A DNA stretch of 64,000 nt, taken from the NCBI RefSeq assembly GCF_021018895.1, contig NC_079382.1, positions 19,305,501 through 19,369,500 on the forward strand, in the 5' to 3' direction. Positions 18,961 through 32,467 of the stretch are shown here, piece after piece. Each line of letters starts with the position of its first letter. Positions within the stretch are counted from its first letter, which is position 1. The stretch comes from Seriola aureovittata (taxonomy: Eukaryota > Chordata > Actinopteri > Carangiformes > Carangidae). The notes beneath the pieces are model-generated. The model ran no database searches. It was not told the DNA's origin and saw nothing but the letters and a program-made list of their open reading frames with translations. The translations under genes and the position numbers were made by a program.

Positions 18961-19979
18961 AAGAGGGGAAACACAGGAGCAACAGCTGGATTTGTGACAC
19001 CTTGGGGGGTCCCCATGTGTGAAAAGTTCAACATTTTTGATAATTTGTTAATTCAGTGTTATTTTTTCATGTTATGAAGTGAGGAAGCAGATCATGAATT
19101 CTGAAAGTCCTGGTCACTGAATGCAAGTTGTGGCAAAGCGATGAAAAGTGATTCTCAGTTTATTCCACACTGGCAGCTGTTGTGCTGACTGTGTGAAGAG
19201 AAAGTGGAACGGTGAACTCAGCACCGAGAAATGTACTTGGCAAAGCACCGGCTCTTATACATTTGGTGCAAGTGCCAACTCAGAACTGATTCTAGGTCGC
19301 CGAGCCTTGATGTGGTTTTCTGCAGTCTGTTTGTCCACAAACACTGCATGGCACTCCCAGGCCCGGGAAACCTTATTGTTGCTGTCATCAGTTTAGTTGC
19401 AGTTTAAGGTTTGACCTATATTGTTTTCGGGAAAAAATGTTCCCTCAAAAACCCCATTATTGTGTTTTCTCTACTTTATAGAAATCACTAAGGTTACCAT
19501 ATCTAAATTAAACATAACACTTCCCTCACTTGAAGAATGTCAGTGTTGTTCAGACAATAAATGCCCCGTGTTCAAGTGACAAATCCCTCCAGCAGTAATT
19601 ACAACTGCAGCAAAAGAGAACGTCATGTGAAAATTGTGTTTAGGCAACTAAGTCTGCGTGAGAAGGAGGTTTCGGTGGATGGGTTAACAAAAAACAATGT
19701 ATTTTGTCATTTCAGGACTTGTGTCGTAAACCCGGTCTAAGCAAAGGGTCAACAGTTAGTGTCATCTGGCCAGATTCTCAGCGTAGTTTATCAGGGAATG
19801 AGGTGGGGCAGGTGGAGGCAGGTAGGTTTTACATTTTTTTGCTTTTGCTTTGTTTAATATGTATTTTGTGTGTTGCACTGACACTAGAGAGTAGGCAGCG
19901 ATGTCACAACGTCCTCTTGATTGGGATTTACATGAGCTTTCTAACTACAGTAGATTTGTGCAAAAGCATGTCATTTTTT
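18961..19979. other. Unannotated intergenic sequence
   Basis: No gene or RNA supported. Short open frames here have no splice support and no recognisable protein similarity. Confidence 0.5.

Positions 19980-20073
<94 letters not shown>
19980..20073. repeat. (CTAT)n tetranucleotide microsatellite
   Basis: About 23 CTAT units directly abutting a copy of a dispersed repeat at 20074. Confidence 0.95.
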
Positions 20074-20156
20074 CAGAGAGAAGCCTGGGAGAGGAGATGT
20101 AAAACTACATTGAGATGGTTTTCGGTTCTTAAAACCACAAATATATCTTCCTATGA
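20074..20156 (+). repeat. Dispersed repeat copy 1
   Basis: CAGAGAGAAGCCTGGGAGAG through ACCACAAATATATCTTC matches 28473-28556 with only about eight differences over some 83 bp. It is a fragment of an interspersed element whose class I cannot name. Confidence 0.8.
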
Positions 20157-20625
20157 GCAGTTCAAATAAATAAAGGTGACACAGATGCATTGTCAGAAAA
20201 AATGAATGAATGAATTTAATTTTTTAAAAAGATCGATCAGAGTTAATCTATAAAGAGTGCAACTGGATATATATTATTATATGTATAATGTTACAGTGAT
20301 TTGTATTTGTTTTTCTTTACAAGCAAGAGATATTTACTGAACTTGAAAATCCGTAATCAGAAACCAGTTTCTTCAGTTAGCATTTTTCAGAGTGACAGAC
20401 AGAACTCCTGAATGACCTCACTGACGTTTCAGATGCAAGTGTCACTTTACACACCCAGGCATTAGTTAAACATCTTCAATGTGTGATGGAGAGTGTTGAA
20501 AGACAGAAAAGGCTGTTGTCTGTAATTGACTGCACTAGAAGTTAGACAGTCAGTCCTGCAGCAGGTTGGCTGCAACTTTAATCCCTTAATCTGTCTTGTG
20601 TCTGTAAAAGTGCCCTGAAGCAGGA

Positions 20626-20648
20626 CCCCCCCCCCCCCCCCCCCCCCC
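20626..20648. repeat. Poly-C tract (23 C)
   Basis: Uninterrupted C run. Confidence 0.95.
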
Positions 20649-23600
20649 ACCAACCTCATCTGATCCCTATTGTGTTTGGTCAATCTCAGCACAGACTCCA
20701 TAGCTGCAGTGATGCTGTACACAGTGGCGATGACACGTAGCAAAAGAAAACACAACCTTCACTCAACATCAACTTGCTCTGCAGGTTTCTCAGCACTTCC
20801 AGTTAGGATATGAGACTTGACCTCTTTTCTCCTCTGTCTGTCAGCAGTTTCATTTAAAACCAGAGCTATAAAAACAAGTCACTGCTGGGTGTGTTGGTGA
20901 TGCTGGGCAGTAATTTGAACACTGGTGGAGTCTTACAAACTGTCAGTTGGCTGATTTCCATTTGATCTTTGACGTATCTGCAATATTCAGACAACCTATT
21001 GAAACGCAACAGTATTTCAAGGTGTCAAGCTTGAAGACGAGGTTCAACATTTAGGTGTTAATTTATTATACAAGCTCTGCTGTCTGGTTTTATTCCAGGG
21101 ATTCAGCAGATTCAACTATATAACGAGTTGGAACAACACTAATTCATGCAAATATATAAACTTTAGAAACAGTGCAGATCCGGTCTATCCCTCTTAGCCT
21201 GTGCTCTGCTGATGCTGGAATTCGTCGCTGTAATTTACAGATTTGTGCATGAAAATACTTGTTTACTGACCAGCAACTAAAAAGTTTTACTACTTTATTT
21301 AGCGAGTGAAAAATTCTTTTTGCAAGTTTTGGTGAAAGGTAATAGTTATTTTCTAAAAGGTCTGTCTAACAGGTATCTAATATCAAGCCCTTATACCTTA
21401 CACCCAACAACTGTGATCTTCAGGTTGTTTCCTCTCAAGGATGGTGATGTCCGAGTCAAAATCAGATAGCTAGGGGAAATACATATCTGTTATTACAGCT
21501 ACAGCATGAGGACGTACAATAGGAGATGGAGGAGGTGCTTTTATCGCATTGCAGGTGTGGTGTTTGACAAATATGCAAGCTGTTCATCAATGGTATTTGT
21601 TTTCTTAGGCACACAGCCAGATCCTTTAAATCAGTTACGGTAAGGGTTTGTGAACAAAAGACTTCACATAGAAACTGTGTGATCTATGATCAATATAAAA
21701 TGTAACAGGATGAAAGTCTTGGCTGTAATGAAAGGGCTGTGGAATAGAAACTTAAGAATAAGACCATAGCTCACATATTTATTTCATGCAAATGACAACA
21801 TCAAAGTGATGTCAAAGTGATATTGGTACTTAGCTAATGTTAGCTAAACCATTCAGTTAGCTGATTCACACATTAAACCTATTGAGTGAACTGTGCCTGA
21901 GACAGGTGTGTTGCACATACGGAAACATTACGAAGAGTTGATCATCACTGTTTCACATTTGTTACCAGCTTTTACGATAGTCTACAATGTATTTTATTAA
22001 TATACAAACGACAACAACAAAGTGATGGTCACTGAATGTATTAGCTAGCAATACAAATCAGATCAGCTTAAACATTCAGCTAGATCATTATATTAGATTA
22101 ATGGGCAGTTTCCTACCAAAGAAGCCCATTTATCTTTTTCTATTTAATTCGGTTGAAACAGGCGAGTCATTCATAGGGGAACAATGGCCACCTCCAATAT
22201 GGCTGCCGGGGGATACATTACATTACGCCCTCTATTCTGTTCTCTTAAATAACACGTCCCTGTGACTCAGACTTTCAGTAGGTCCTCGGCCTATTACAGA
22301 AACTCACACACCTGCCCCCACGAACACTCAGACACCCTCGCACACGTACAAGAATCTTATTCAAAAACTGCACCGTCCACAGTCAGTGTAACTGGAGCCA
22401 CACTGACCCTCTCCACTGCCCATTGTTGGTAGTTAAATGACAGAGTGACAAACTTACAACAATGAAAACACACTAGAGACTGAACTTGTAGGTGTACGCA
22501 TGTGCATGTGTAAAAAAAAAAAGAAGTATGCGCCACTGTGGGTGTGTAGGGTGTCATGGAAAATCTGACAGGACATGAATGTAGGTGACACAAGATTTAC
22601 ACCTGTGCATTTTAAATCAATTTTTAGACTGAGAATGACGAAAAGTGGGAAAAACCGTGACGAAAATAATGGAAGCAGCACATTATATAAACTATTATTT
22701 CTCTGTGTGACACAAACATACGGCGTCATTTTGACATGTGGCGGTAAGAAAAGCACAAGTGTAAATAATAAAATTACTGATGGTGGAAATCCATTTAGAT
22801 GCTCCGGTTTCAGTGTCCTGATTTGGCGCCTGCTGGCTCACTGTTGGAAATACTTCTATCAACATGCTCGTCTGTAAATATATATATTAAAAGTTTTTAA
22901 AAGTTTTTTAAAAAAATTGCGCATATATATGTATAATTTTTTAACTTTTACCACATTATATATCGTATTTCCTTACTTAACACCTTGCATTAATCATGAT
23001 AGTTGGCATCACCTGGTGTTAGCTTAATTGAGAGAGCCGGAGTCCTACATCCAGTACAAAAGAAGGAAACATGGGACCTTGTTTCCACATTGTGCACCAC
23101 CTTCTCCTTTGGGCAACGTACTCAACATGATTATCATACATTCAGAGAAGTAGAAACAGGATGCAGCGTCGCTGTCTGTATAAAAACTGGATTTCAACAT
23201 TAGCTTTTGCTGTTGTATCATTCCAGGCAGACAAAAGATCAGACATCTGTTAGATTCCTTTGAAAAATATCTTTGAAGATGTAACCTGCTGTTTACAGAG
23301 GGAATACTGTGTGACATTATCATCATCACAGATTGCCTAAGTATTATGCATTAACAGGTGAAACTCGTTGAGCTGTGAAAACATGACTGAAAACATGGCC
23401 TGAGAGTCTGGCCCTGCATGTTGCAATTTGGCATGAGGATGTTCCTGTTTGTCCCTCCTAAGTGTTTTCTATTTCTCCGACCGGGGTTGACACCACAGCA
23501 CTTGATAACCCCCTAAAAAGCTGGTGATAAAAGTGGCCATTCTGACAGTTGGTGGTCACGTCAGAGCGAAGACCAATAGGCTTTGACAGTTGAGAGCCTG

Positions 23601-24306
23601 CTGCATGAGCTGTGTCACACCGACAAGGATCAGCTCTGTTTTTAATGGTTCCATAACGTGTCTTAGGGATCAAAACGCTTCAGTATGTTTTCTATTATTT
23701 CATATTTAAGAGTTAAAGCACATTTCTCCCAGTTTTCCTTTTAGAGAGGTTTATGGGCACCAGTGAAAAAAGGAACTATAAAGGCCTACTTAACTAAACT
23801 AGTAGGACTAGGGGCCTTGAAGCTTCACAGAGCAGTTTTTGACAAGATGTTGAAGTATTGTGGAGCTTTTTCATTGTTCTTGTATGAAGTATATCCTATT
23901 GGTAGTTATGTGACTTTTTTACAGGTGAGGACTGATGTAGTTTAGGTTGGGTTGAAGTCACATGCACATTTTCAGAAACTAGAATATGTTACCTTTCTCT
24001 GTCACAAGCTCATTACATTATTATGCAAATTGATGCAAATTGGGTTTAAAACAAGTTGTGATCAAAAAGTGACAACTACACACAGCATTATGACAAATGT
24101 TTTGATCTTTAATTGGTTGATTTTAAGAGGTTACATAGTAGTAAACATACTGGTTATACGTGTGAAATTTGATGAAATCATCCACTCGAGCCACATTTGC
24201 ATTTCACATCTCACCGTCATCCTTTCAGGCTTCCCTTAGAAAACAAAAAGCTCACACCCTGCCGTTTGAGTCTCCACAGCGCAGTGGAGAGCAAGCTCAC
24301 ACATCC
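20649..24306. other. Unannotated intergenic sequence
   Basis: About 3.6 kb without a supported gene. It contains scattered AT-rich patches (for example 22868-22965). I see no tRNA, no conserved exon and no clear element ends. Confidence 0.5.
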
Positions 24307-24345
<39 letters not shown>

Positions 24346-24354
24346 CCATCATCG
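24307..24354. repeat. (ATC)n microsatellite
   Basis: About 14 ATC/CAT units with one CAC interruption. Confidence 0.95.
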
Positions 24355-25060
24355 TCCACAGCAGCGCAGCCTCCACTCCTCTTCATTCAGTCTGGAATAC
24401 TTTAAATAGTCATTAGTCCGGGGGTCACGTCGCCCCTGTTGTCAGGCTAACCGGTGAGAGTTCACGTCTAGCACCACAGTAGCTTTGTTAGTAACTGGCT
24501 TGGTGAAAACAGAGTCCATCGTTTGCTGCTCTCATGGCGCCTGCAAAAACATCTTCAAGCCTTCATGAGTTTTTTTTTGTTTTTCTTGTTTTTTTGGTGG
24601 AGCTTCTCAGTCTTGTTGTTATTTTAAGAATGTGGAACATGGAAGGAACTGAAAGAGTACATTATTTCTTCCTCATTTAAATCAAGTAACACAAGTAGAC
24701 TTCAAGTAGAGTATGGAGTATGCATATCTTACATCCCGGCCGGGTCATCTTGCAATGCCAAGCCGGGGGTGATTACATCTGAATGCCCGTGAAAACATGA
24801 GACACAAATAAGTCGAAATGCTAACGAAGAGGTGCTACAATAACATGATAAATCAAACTAAATGAAGAAAACATAACCACAGAATCAAATGTTAATTAAC
24901 AGCATTTCAGAATAAAAGAAAGAGAAAGTGAAGGACACAGAAAATACATGTCTGCCTCTCCGATAAAAAATTGATTTAGTGCATCATTATTACATTTTAA
25001 TATTAGAGCATGTAGCAACATACAACAGCATGAAATAAATCACTTGTGTTCTATTATCTC

Positions 25061-25066
25061 TTTATT
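25061..25066 (-). terminator. tnfrsf21: Candidate polyadenylation signal of tnfrsf21
   Basis: AATAAA on the minus strand, about 1.3 kb after the stop codon, giving a 3' untranslated region of a size normal for this gene. It is the first canonical hexamer I found downstream. No transcript evidence. Confidence 0.35.
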
Positions 25067-25441
25067 TTCTCTAGCACTGAAACGCTCAGACACAAGCTCC
25101 AAAATGGATCAAGAACACTTTGTCGACGCTACATTTGTTGAGGCATACGGGGAAAGCTAGTCCGACAGTGACAGAGCTGCCAAAGCGACATATCTAAACT
25201 GTTTTAGATACATGGCTTTGGTTGTGTAGAGGCAGGCGGGGGCAGCAAACACTGTACCGTTCCTGTTCACTTAATATGTTTGTTTTGTAGCAAACAGTTC
25301 AAGGCAAAGCCATATATCATAACATTAAATAAGCTTAATATTACTTCTGTGCTGTAATACTGGATGATTTTGACATCTATTCCAATGTTTCTGATATATG
25401 GCTTGGTTTCCAGAGCAGCAGGTCTGCTCTCTCATCTAATG

Positions 25442-25455
25442 CTGCCACCTGCTGG
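25442..25455 (-). promoter_or_regulatory. Candidate CTCF motif
   Basis: The minus strand reads CCAGCAGGTGGCAG, matching the vertebrate CTCF core CCASYAGRKGGCRS at every position. It lies in the presumed 3' untranslated region of tnfrsf21. A sequence match alone does not show binding. Confidence 0.4.
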
Positions 25456-26388
25456 TCTGGCAGAGTGGTTACAAGCTGAAAGACCCACAGATCATCTGTA
25501 GTACTTACAGCTGGAGGGGGTGGAAGTAAAAAAAAGACGTGAGAAAAGGGACATTTAACAAGTTCAGGCACGTGATTTGTGATTTATGGGTCAGTTCACA
25601 CCTAAAATATCTTTGAATTTATGGTTTACAAGAACCTTAAACCCCCTTAATACCAGTGTCATGTAGAGTTATAGCTTATTTACTATTGTCTGTGTGTATT
25701 TTCCTTTCTTGCAATCACTACCATGTTATTTTGAGTATCACTTTTTAACACTGAAATCACGTTAAAGGCAAGAGAAGCCTGAATGATTGGCACAACCAAC
25801 AAAAAACAACTGTATTATCCTTTAAACGCGAAGGCATTGGCCAGTTAGGATAAAGAAAGTGCTTTTTATGTTTTTTTTTCATACATATTCGGCTCCTTTT
25901 TAACCCAGCCTTTTTAAGTTTGAAGCCTGTTAAGCCTCATTGTTAAGGTCACGATACTCGCGTAACACCGCCTCAAACAAGGCTGAACATACCTAAGAAA
26001 AGTGAAAAAAGTACACATCATCGTGACACTCAAAATGCTCTCGTTACATTGATTGTTGACCCTGTATCATGTCAGAGGATGGAGGTCATTTGGAGGAGTA
26101 ATAGTGTGCACACACAAGACGACAGAGGAAGGAGACTGGAAGGTAAATAGGAGTAAAGTACCAGTAAAGATTTGAAAGAGTCGTTGAAGGGAGTCGGCAC
26201 CTTATCTATAACACCCAGGTAAGATTGTGAGAAAACGACACGGTGAGTCAGACGCCATCAGATCAAATATCAACCCAAGCTTAACGAGAACAAAACCAGA
26301 TCTGACTCATCCCTCCTGCTTAGACATTCCTTATTAAATCCTGTGCTGATTCTCGTCTGTGTGGTTTCTTGCTCCTCTCTCCACCGGT

Positions 26389-26618
26389 TTACAACAGGTC
26401 CGGGAGGTGGCTGTAGACCGAGTCCAGCAGCGTCTGGCTTGCCTCCTGACTCTTGACTCCCGCGATTTCAAAAAGCCGATCCAGCTTGTCCTCGGCGGCC
26501 GGGATCTCCTCGATAACGTGCAGCTCTTCCGGGTTCAGGATGTGCAGCATGTCGTCGAAGATGGGCTGCAGGTCGCACGGGTCCAGACGCACCTGCCGGA
26601 GCACAGTGTCTTTTTTCT
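26389..26618 (-). CDS. tnfrsf21: tnfrsf21 exon 6: conserved C-terminal tail and stop
   Basis: The exon starts AGAAAAAAGAC, joining exon 5 as [12 protein letters not shown]. It contains [39 protein letters not shown] and the end VYSHLPDLL, then TAA at 26389-26391. Near-identity to mammalian DR6 over the whole exon makes both the gene call and the stop position secure. Confidence 0.97.
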
Positions 26619-29600
26619 CTGCAGGGGAAACAGAAAGGATAAAAATCAATATTTTTATGTTGCATTTTTCAGATTAATGTTAAACATTTTTTAATAATTA
26701 CTAAATATCAGGGGAGAATAAAGAGCCCAGAACAAGTAAAATAGAAAGAAACTCATGTAGCTAACTGGTGCTAACCAGATGCTTAATAGAGTTCTGACAC
26801 TTTCTTTTGTGACCAGGCTTATATTTGTTTTTACTTTGAGTAATAGATACTCAAATGTAATGTAACGTATGTTTGATATAAAGATGTAAAGTTTTGTGAT
26901 TACAAAGTAATTGTACTTTATCACCTTTCTAACTTTAACAAGAACAGAACTGGGCAAGAACTGAGGCTAGAGTCAATCAAGTCAGTCAGTTACAATCCTG
27001 TGTCTAACTGTGCATATTTTATTATTATTCTACAACATGTTTTGAATTAAAACTGTCTAGATTACTGTATAACTTTAAATAACTTAATAACGAATGTGCT
27101 AGTTCATTGTAGCTTGGAAAGAACTAGCACACAATAATAATTTTAAAGACAATTGCAATAAATCCCAGGCAGCGGTCTGCGGGGGTTTGTATACACTTTT
27201 CTGAAATATTCCCAAATGTCACAGAAAGTGTGGCTACGGATCCCAGTACAACTTTCTATTAACATAAATTATTGCTAATATAATATCTTATGTGGTTTTA
27301 ATTGAAGAGCAATACGCAGAGGGACCACACGAGGGCACTGAGCGCCCACACATCCAGGTTTGAACTGAGTGCACTGTGTCACATCATTTTCAATAAGCCT
27401 GAGACACATTAGTGAGTGTCTGAATAACTTGCCAAGAGTGTGAAGAATGTGAAACTGCTGATACTCAGCATCTACACAAGGCACTGCCAACAAACCAGTC
27501 TCTCCCCTCTGAGAATAATGATCTGTCTCGGCTACTAGAAATGCCCCGTCAGATAAAAATGTGGGACATGTGGGAGTGAGTCTCCGGTGGGTGATAAAGA
27601 ATTCTTTTTAAAGTTACTTTGGGGATTATAAAACCTATTAATATAATCTCTTTTATCTAAGTTAGACAGGCTTTGGATGTCATAACTGATGCATCATAAA
27701 AACAGCATCAGGTAACAGGTCACTTGATATGCTGAAAGTTTCTACACCGATACCTGCAGCATTTAAAACACAGCTGTTACTGTCAAAATGGCTCCCACAG
27801 ATAACAAAGCTAAAACTGCTTAAAACAAGACTTTAATGTGAAAATTCACATGTCACTCACTGACCAGTGAATGATGTGTGAGTTACTGCATATCATAGCT
27901 ATGTAATACCTCTTTCAATGTTTGCTGCTGATAAATGCTAAATAACGGAGTTAAATATAAGTGTTACTAACTTATTTTTCATTAATTACAGCTCCTATAT
28001 GACAAAGTTAAAACTTTGTATTGTTCCTTAAGTTTTTCTTTTATTCTTACTGATGATGATTTTTGTGTTTTGTTGACGGTCCTCTATGTATTTTATTATC
28101 TTTTAAGATTTTCAGTGCGTTTGTTAGCGTTAGCTCACCTCAAAGTAGCAGTACTATTTGAACTTTATGAGCTAGCAACTGTGAAACCACAACTGTCAAA
28201 CTCAAACAGAGGGATTTTTGTAGAATTAATTTCATATGGATTACACATATAGTTAGCAGACTGTTTTTACCATGGAGGCTGAACTTTAAGAAACCAAAAA
28301 CACTAACAAGGTCCAGTGAAATTAAAGTGCTGTGTTCTTTATTGCTATCTTTTCCCTGACAGAGATTATGGCTCCATACAGTGTACACTGTAGGTTCAAT
28401 GAGCCAATCAGAAGAGAGGTTGAGAGCCTCGTCTCTTCTGATTGGCTCATCCACCTGTTGTTATTACAGCTTCAGAGAGAAGCCTGAGAGAGGAGATGCA
28501 AAATTACATTGAGATGGTTTTTGGTTCTTAAAACCACAAATATATCTTCTTATGGCTCAACACTTCAAATTAAAACACCAGAAAGTGTAAAATATGGCGC
28601 TTTAAAGCTGTAGAACACCAGTATGTTTGTTTGCAAGCTCAAATTAAAGGTGGGATCGCTCAGTAAAGCGGTGAAGTTCGGCCTCTCACCTTTGGTAATG
28701 AAGGAGCCGTTCCTGCTGAGGGCGGAGTCTTTGCTGGAGGTGGAGTCACAGCGAAGCAGAGGCTCCGACTCGTCGGGGAAGAAGCCTTTGGTGCGGTCAA
28801 CCGGCGACTGCTCCACGCCGACCCCACTGGCCCCGCCCACGCTACCACCGCTGCTGCTGCCGCTGTTGCTGCCGCCGCCGACGCTGCTGGGAGAGTCCAG
28901 CGCCTTGTGGATGGGACTGAGGCTTTGGCTTACATTCACTGAGGTCATCAGCTGGTTGATGTCAAACTGTGGAGGGAGGAATGGAGAGAGGAAGAGGATG
29001 AGGGAGGGGTGGGGCAGGAAGAGAAGAAAAACATGAGTGTAAGATGAACCACTGTTCAAACACACAGATGTATCGGCTGGTATTTGCACAAGCTTCTGTC
29101 CCGCGTCTAGGAAACACTGAATGCAGCGTCTCATTTCACTGTCTCTCGTTCTCTCAACTCTCCTCCCCTCATCCTTTCTTTCCGTCTTCATATCCTCCTT
29201 CTTTTACTCTTTCTCTGTCCCTCTCTTTTCTCTCTAGTTGTACCACATTTTCTTTCTGTCATGAAACACACACAAACACATATTTAAAGAAACACTCAAA
29301 AGTCACATACAGCGAAATGCCAAACGAGGAGGAAGCTGATGGAGGACAGTGGTGCAGCAGATGTTCATATGGACCACCTAGTTTTAGTAATATCACATGT
29401 ACATATATGATTGATGATTACAATATTGATAATAAAAACAAACAACAACCAAAAAAACACTGGGCACATGATCCTCTTACACTGTCATTAAACACAGCAC
29501 GTCTGAATAATCTAATAATAATATATCAACGATTCCACCATGAAACCTCTATAGATTTAACTGTGTCCAGGCTAAACATCCTTTTGCCCTCCAATTGTGA

Positions 29601-31087
29601 GAGGTGTCACCTTGTCACCTTGTTTTCTTATTGATGCAATACACATGAAAACACATATATATATATATATATTCTCAAATTGTTTGAGGTTGACAGCTCC
29701 ATCCTTTCCTCTTGTTGTCATTTCCTTGTTTCCCTTTTGTTTCTTTCACCTTTGTTTGTTTCTTTAAGTTTTCAGCTCATTAGTTTCACATCCTGTCGTA
29801 TTTGTCTCCTCACATTTTCTCCGTCTTTCTAGTTGATCCTTTCTCTCCCTTCAACTTTAACTTGACCTTACGTTCTCTTCCTTGTACCCAATCCTTGTTT
29901 TTCTTCCCTCCTCTGTTCATCCTCTCCTGTTCCCTCTTTAAAGTTTCATCCTTTTTTCTCCCTCAGTCCCATTTTGTCTCATTTCCTCCTCTGTTCTCCT
30001 CATATTTCTCTCTCTCTTCCTCTGTTGCTGCCCCCCCCCCCCCCCCCCCCCCCTCTCTCCCTCTTTGGTGTGGTAATGAACCTGTGGTTTGAACCAGTAG
30101 CGACTGGTTTGGGGGATGAGATCATGAGAGCATGTCTTGTTTTTCTCAGCGTGAACCCACTCGGGCCTAAAGGTCGCAGCAGCACAGAGGTCACCTCATT
30201 CACCGAGCTCACTGGGAATGAAAAACGGAGCTGAGGGAAAACTAGTCCCAAGAAAAACAAACAAACAACCGAACAAAGCAACAGAAATTCAACTGGACCA
30301 AAGCCTTTTTTTTTTTTAAAGGAAATCCATTTTCATGCAGCGGAGGTTTCAATCTTTTCTGATGGATTTCTATTCAGTTCAGTTGGATTGCTCCAACAGG
30401 ACATGACACAGAAACCCCGGCGCTGTTCTCTTGCTCTTGTGTTTTCTTTCTCTTCCCCGTAGCGTCTGGGTCAGTGGGCTGCAGCGTGACACGACTTACG
30501 TGACTCCGACAGAACAAACACGCTCTGTCTCGCTCCACAAAGGCGTGCATACATACATGCACAGCGGCGCAGTGACACGCGTGCACACCGTGACAAACAC
30601 ACGCTCCCTCTCACACAACAGCAGATGCACCTGGAACAAATGTTTTGTTTTTTTTTGCTTTTTTTTGAAGAGCAGATGCAGAAAAGAGAAAAACACATAG
30701 ACCCATGGGAGGGGGGGGGGGGGGGGGGGTTAACAGCCTCAAGGTAACAGGAAGTCAGCGCATATGTACATCATACACTTGACAAAGTTACACAATCTCA
30801 TGTTCAGCTTTGTGGCACAGATGTCAACTTCCTGCAGTTGTTGTGGCTCACTGTGTCGAAGTCTGAGTTTGATATTAATCATTACCTGCACAGGTATTTA
30901 TTGTTGCTCGCTTCTCCGGTCTAGTTATTGTCTGGCACTAATAACAGTAAAACCAAAATTAGCGCGTATAAGCAGGATTTTTTAAACACAGGTACATCCA
31001 TTTAAAAAGACGACACACTGACTGACGGGTGTGACTTTCTGTTCGGACCGAGACGACACAGACACACAACTGCATCATCACATGCAC

Positions 31088-31174
<87 letters not shown>

Positions 31175-32429
31175 GATTCAAAGACTGAGCTGTTAGCTGT
31201 CGTGCAGACTAACAGGGGTTGGTGCTCCTGTAAGTGTCGGAGCCTCCATGTGAGACGCTTTGGTCAATGATTGTGTGTTTTTAAGAATTTATTTTATTTT
31301 AGGTGAGAGGTCTGTGACTGGGTGAACTGCAGGCATTTGACGTGGGAGTGAATTGTACCTCAAAAGCCTTGTGTTAGCGAGTGTTAGCGGGTTTTTGAAC
31401 CAATGTAAAACAAGCTTAAACAACCAGTTTTTTCTCATAAGCATCACCTGCCCAGTTTCAACCCCAGTTTCTCTTAGCAACTGGAGGCCAGGACCCCCTT
31501 CCTATAGCTGGACCACATACTGCCACAAAGGGGCCCATCTCCTTGTGGGGCCCCATACAGCAGAAAAAAACTGTTTCTGACGATGTAGGACTAAATAGTG
31601 GGCGGAGCCACTGGTTCTGGAAGTAGGTTCCCAGTTCTCGAACTTTTCTGTTAATGATGAACTCACTCTTTCTTTGATGGCACAATACTGAAGGTATACG
31701 GTATACGGGCATCAGCTATAAGCTATAAGACAGTTTATATCTCTGATCTAAATTCTTTGATACTCTTGAGCTGCAGTGGTGACAGTGAAGAAGCCAGGAA
31801 GAGGTGCAAATCAAAAATGCAGCAAAAATTTTGAACAATTTGCATGGGAAGTTTTGGGAAAGAACACTGTATCAGAGAACTGATGTGTGTTCACCATCAG
31901 TGCAGCCCATGGCAGAAACTGAAGCTTTCTTAGAGAAAAGCTTTGTGGTAGGGTGATTAACTCTCCTCCCTGTGCTCTCTGTGCCTAATTTTTCATAAAA
32001 GAAAGAGATATTTTGGATAATGTGGATAATCTTTAGAGTTTCATGCACATTCATGTCTTAGAAGTTCTCCAACTGTCAGAAAATTACCATCGCTTTTACA
32101 TCTAGATGTTCAAAGTAACTCTATCTGTTGTGCAGCTTAATAACCTTTGATGTGTGATGTGTGTCGTCTTACTTGATGCCATTAAATGAGTGAACTGCAT
32201 GCATGATGTACAGGCCGTATAAACTAAATTACACTGCAGCAACAAACATTATCAGCCCACTGCTTTGTGAAAAGCCCTGCCCACACAGATAGAGCACTTT
32301 ATCTGAAAGCGCCTCAGACCACATGGAATCTGATTTCTCTCTGCTGGCAGATGCGAGGAGCTGCTGAGGATGGAGCCGGGGTGCCAGGCTCAGTATACGG
32401 AAGAACAGTATGGCCGTTCCCAGGCTAAG

Positions 32430-32467
<38 letters not shown>

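Noticed and set aside
18357..19077. Several overlapping open frames, including a collagen-like GEPGEG frame
   Set aside because: All arise from the 36-40-bp minisatellite, whose unit length keeps several frames open. No splice sites, start context or non-repetitive protein sequence.
25377..25571. Short minus-strand frame after the tnfrsf21 stop
   Set aside because: Lies in the presumed 3' untranslated region; no family recognised.
26359..26694. Plus-strand frame opposite tnfrsf21 exon 6
   Set aside because: Shadow of a strongly conserved coding exon.
28565..29191. Taking the full minus-strand frame as one tnfrsf21 exon
   Set aside because: The acceptor at 28967-28968 and donor before 28690 define a 277-bp exon whose phases fit the neighbours; the rest is intron.
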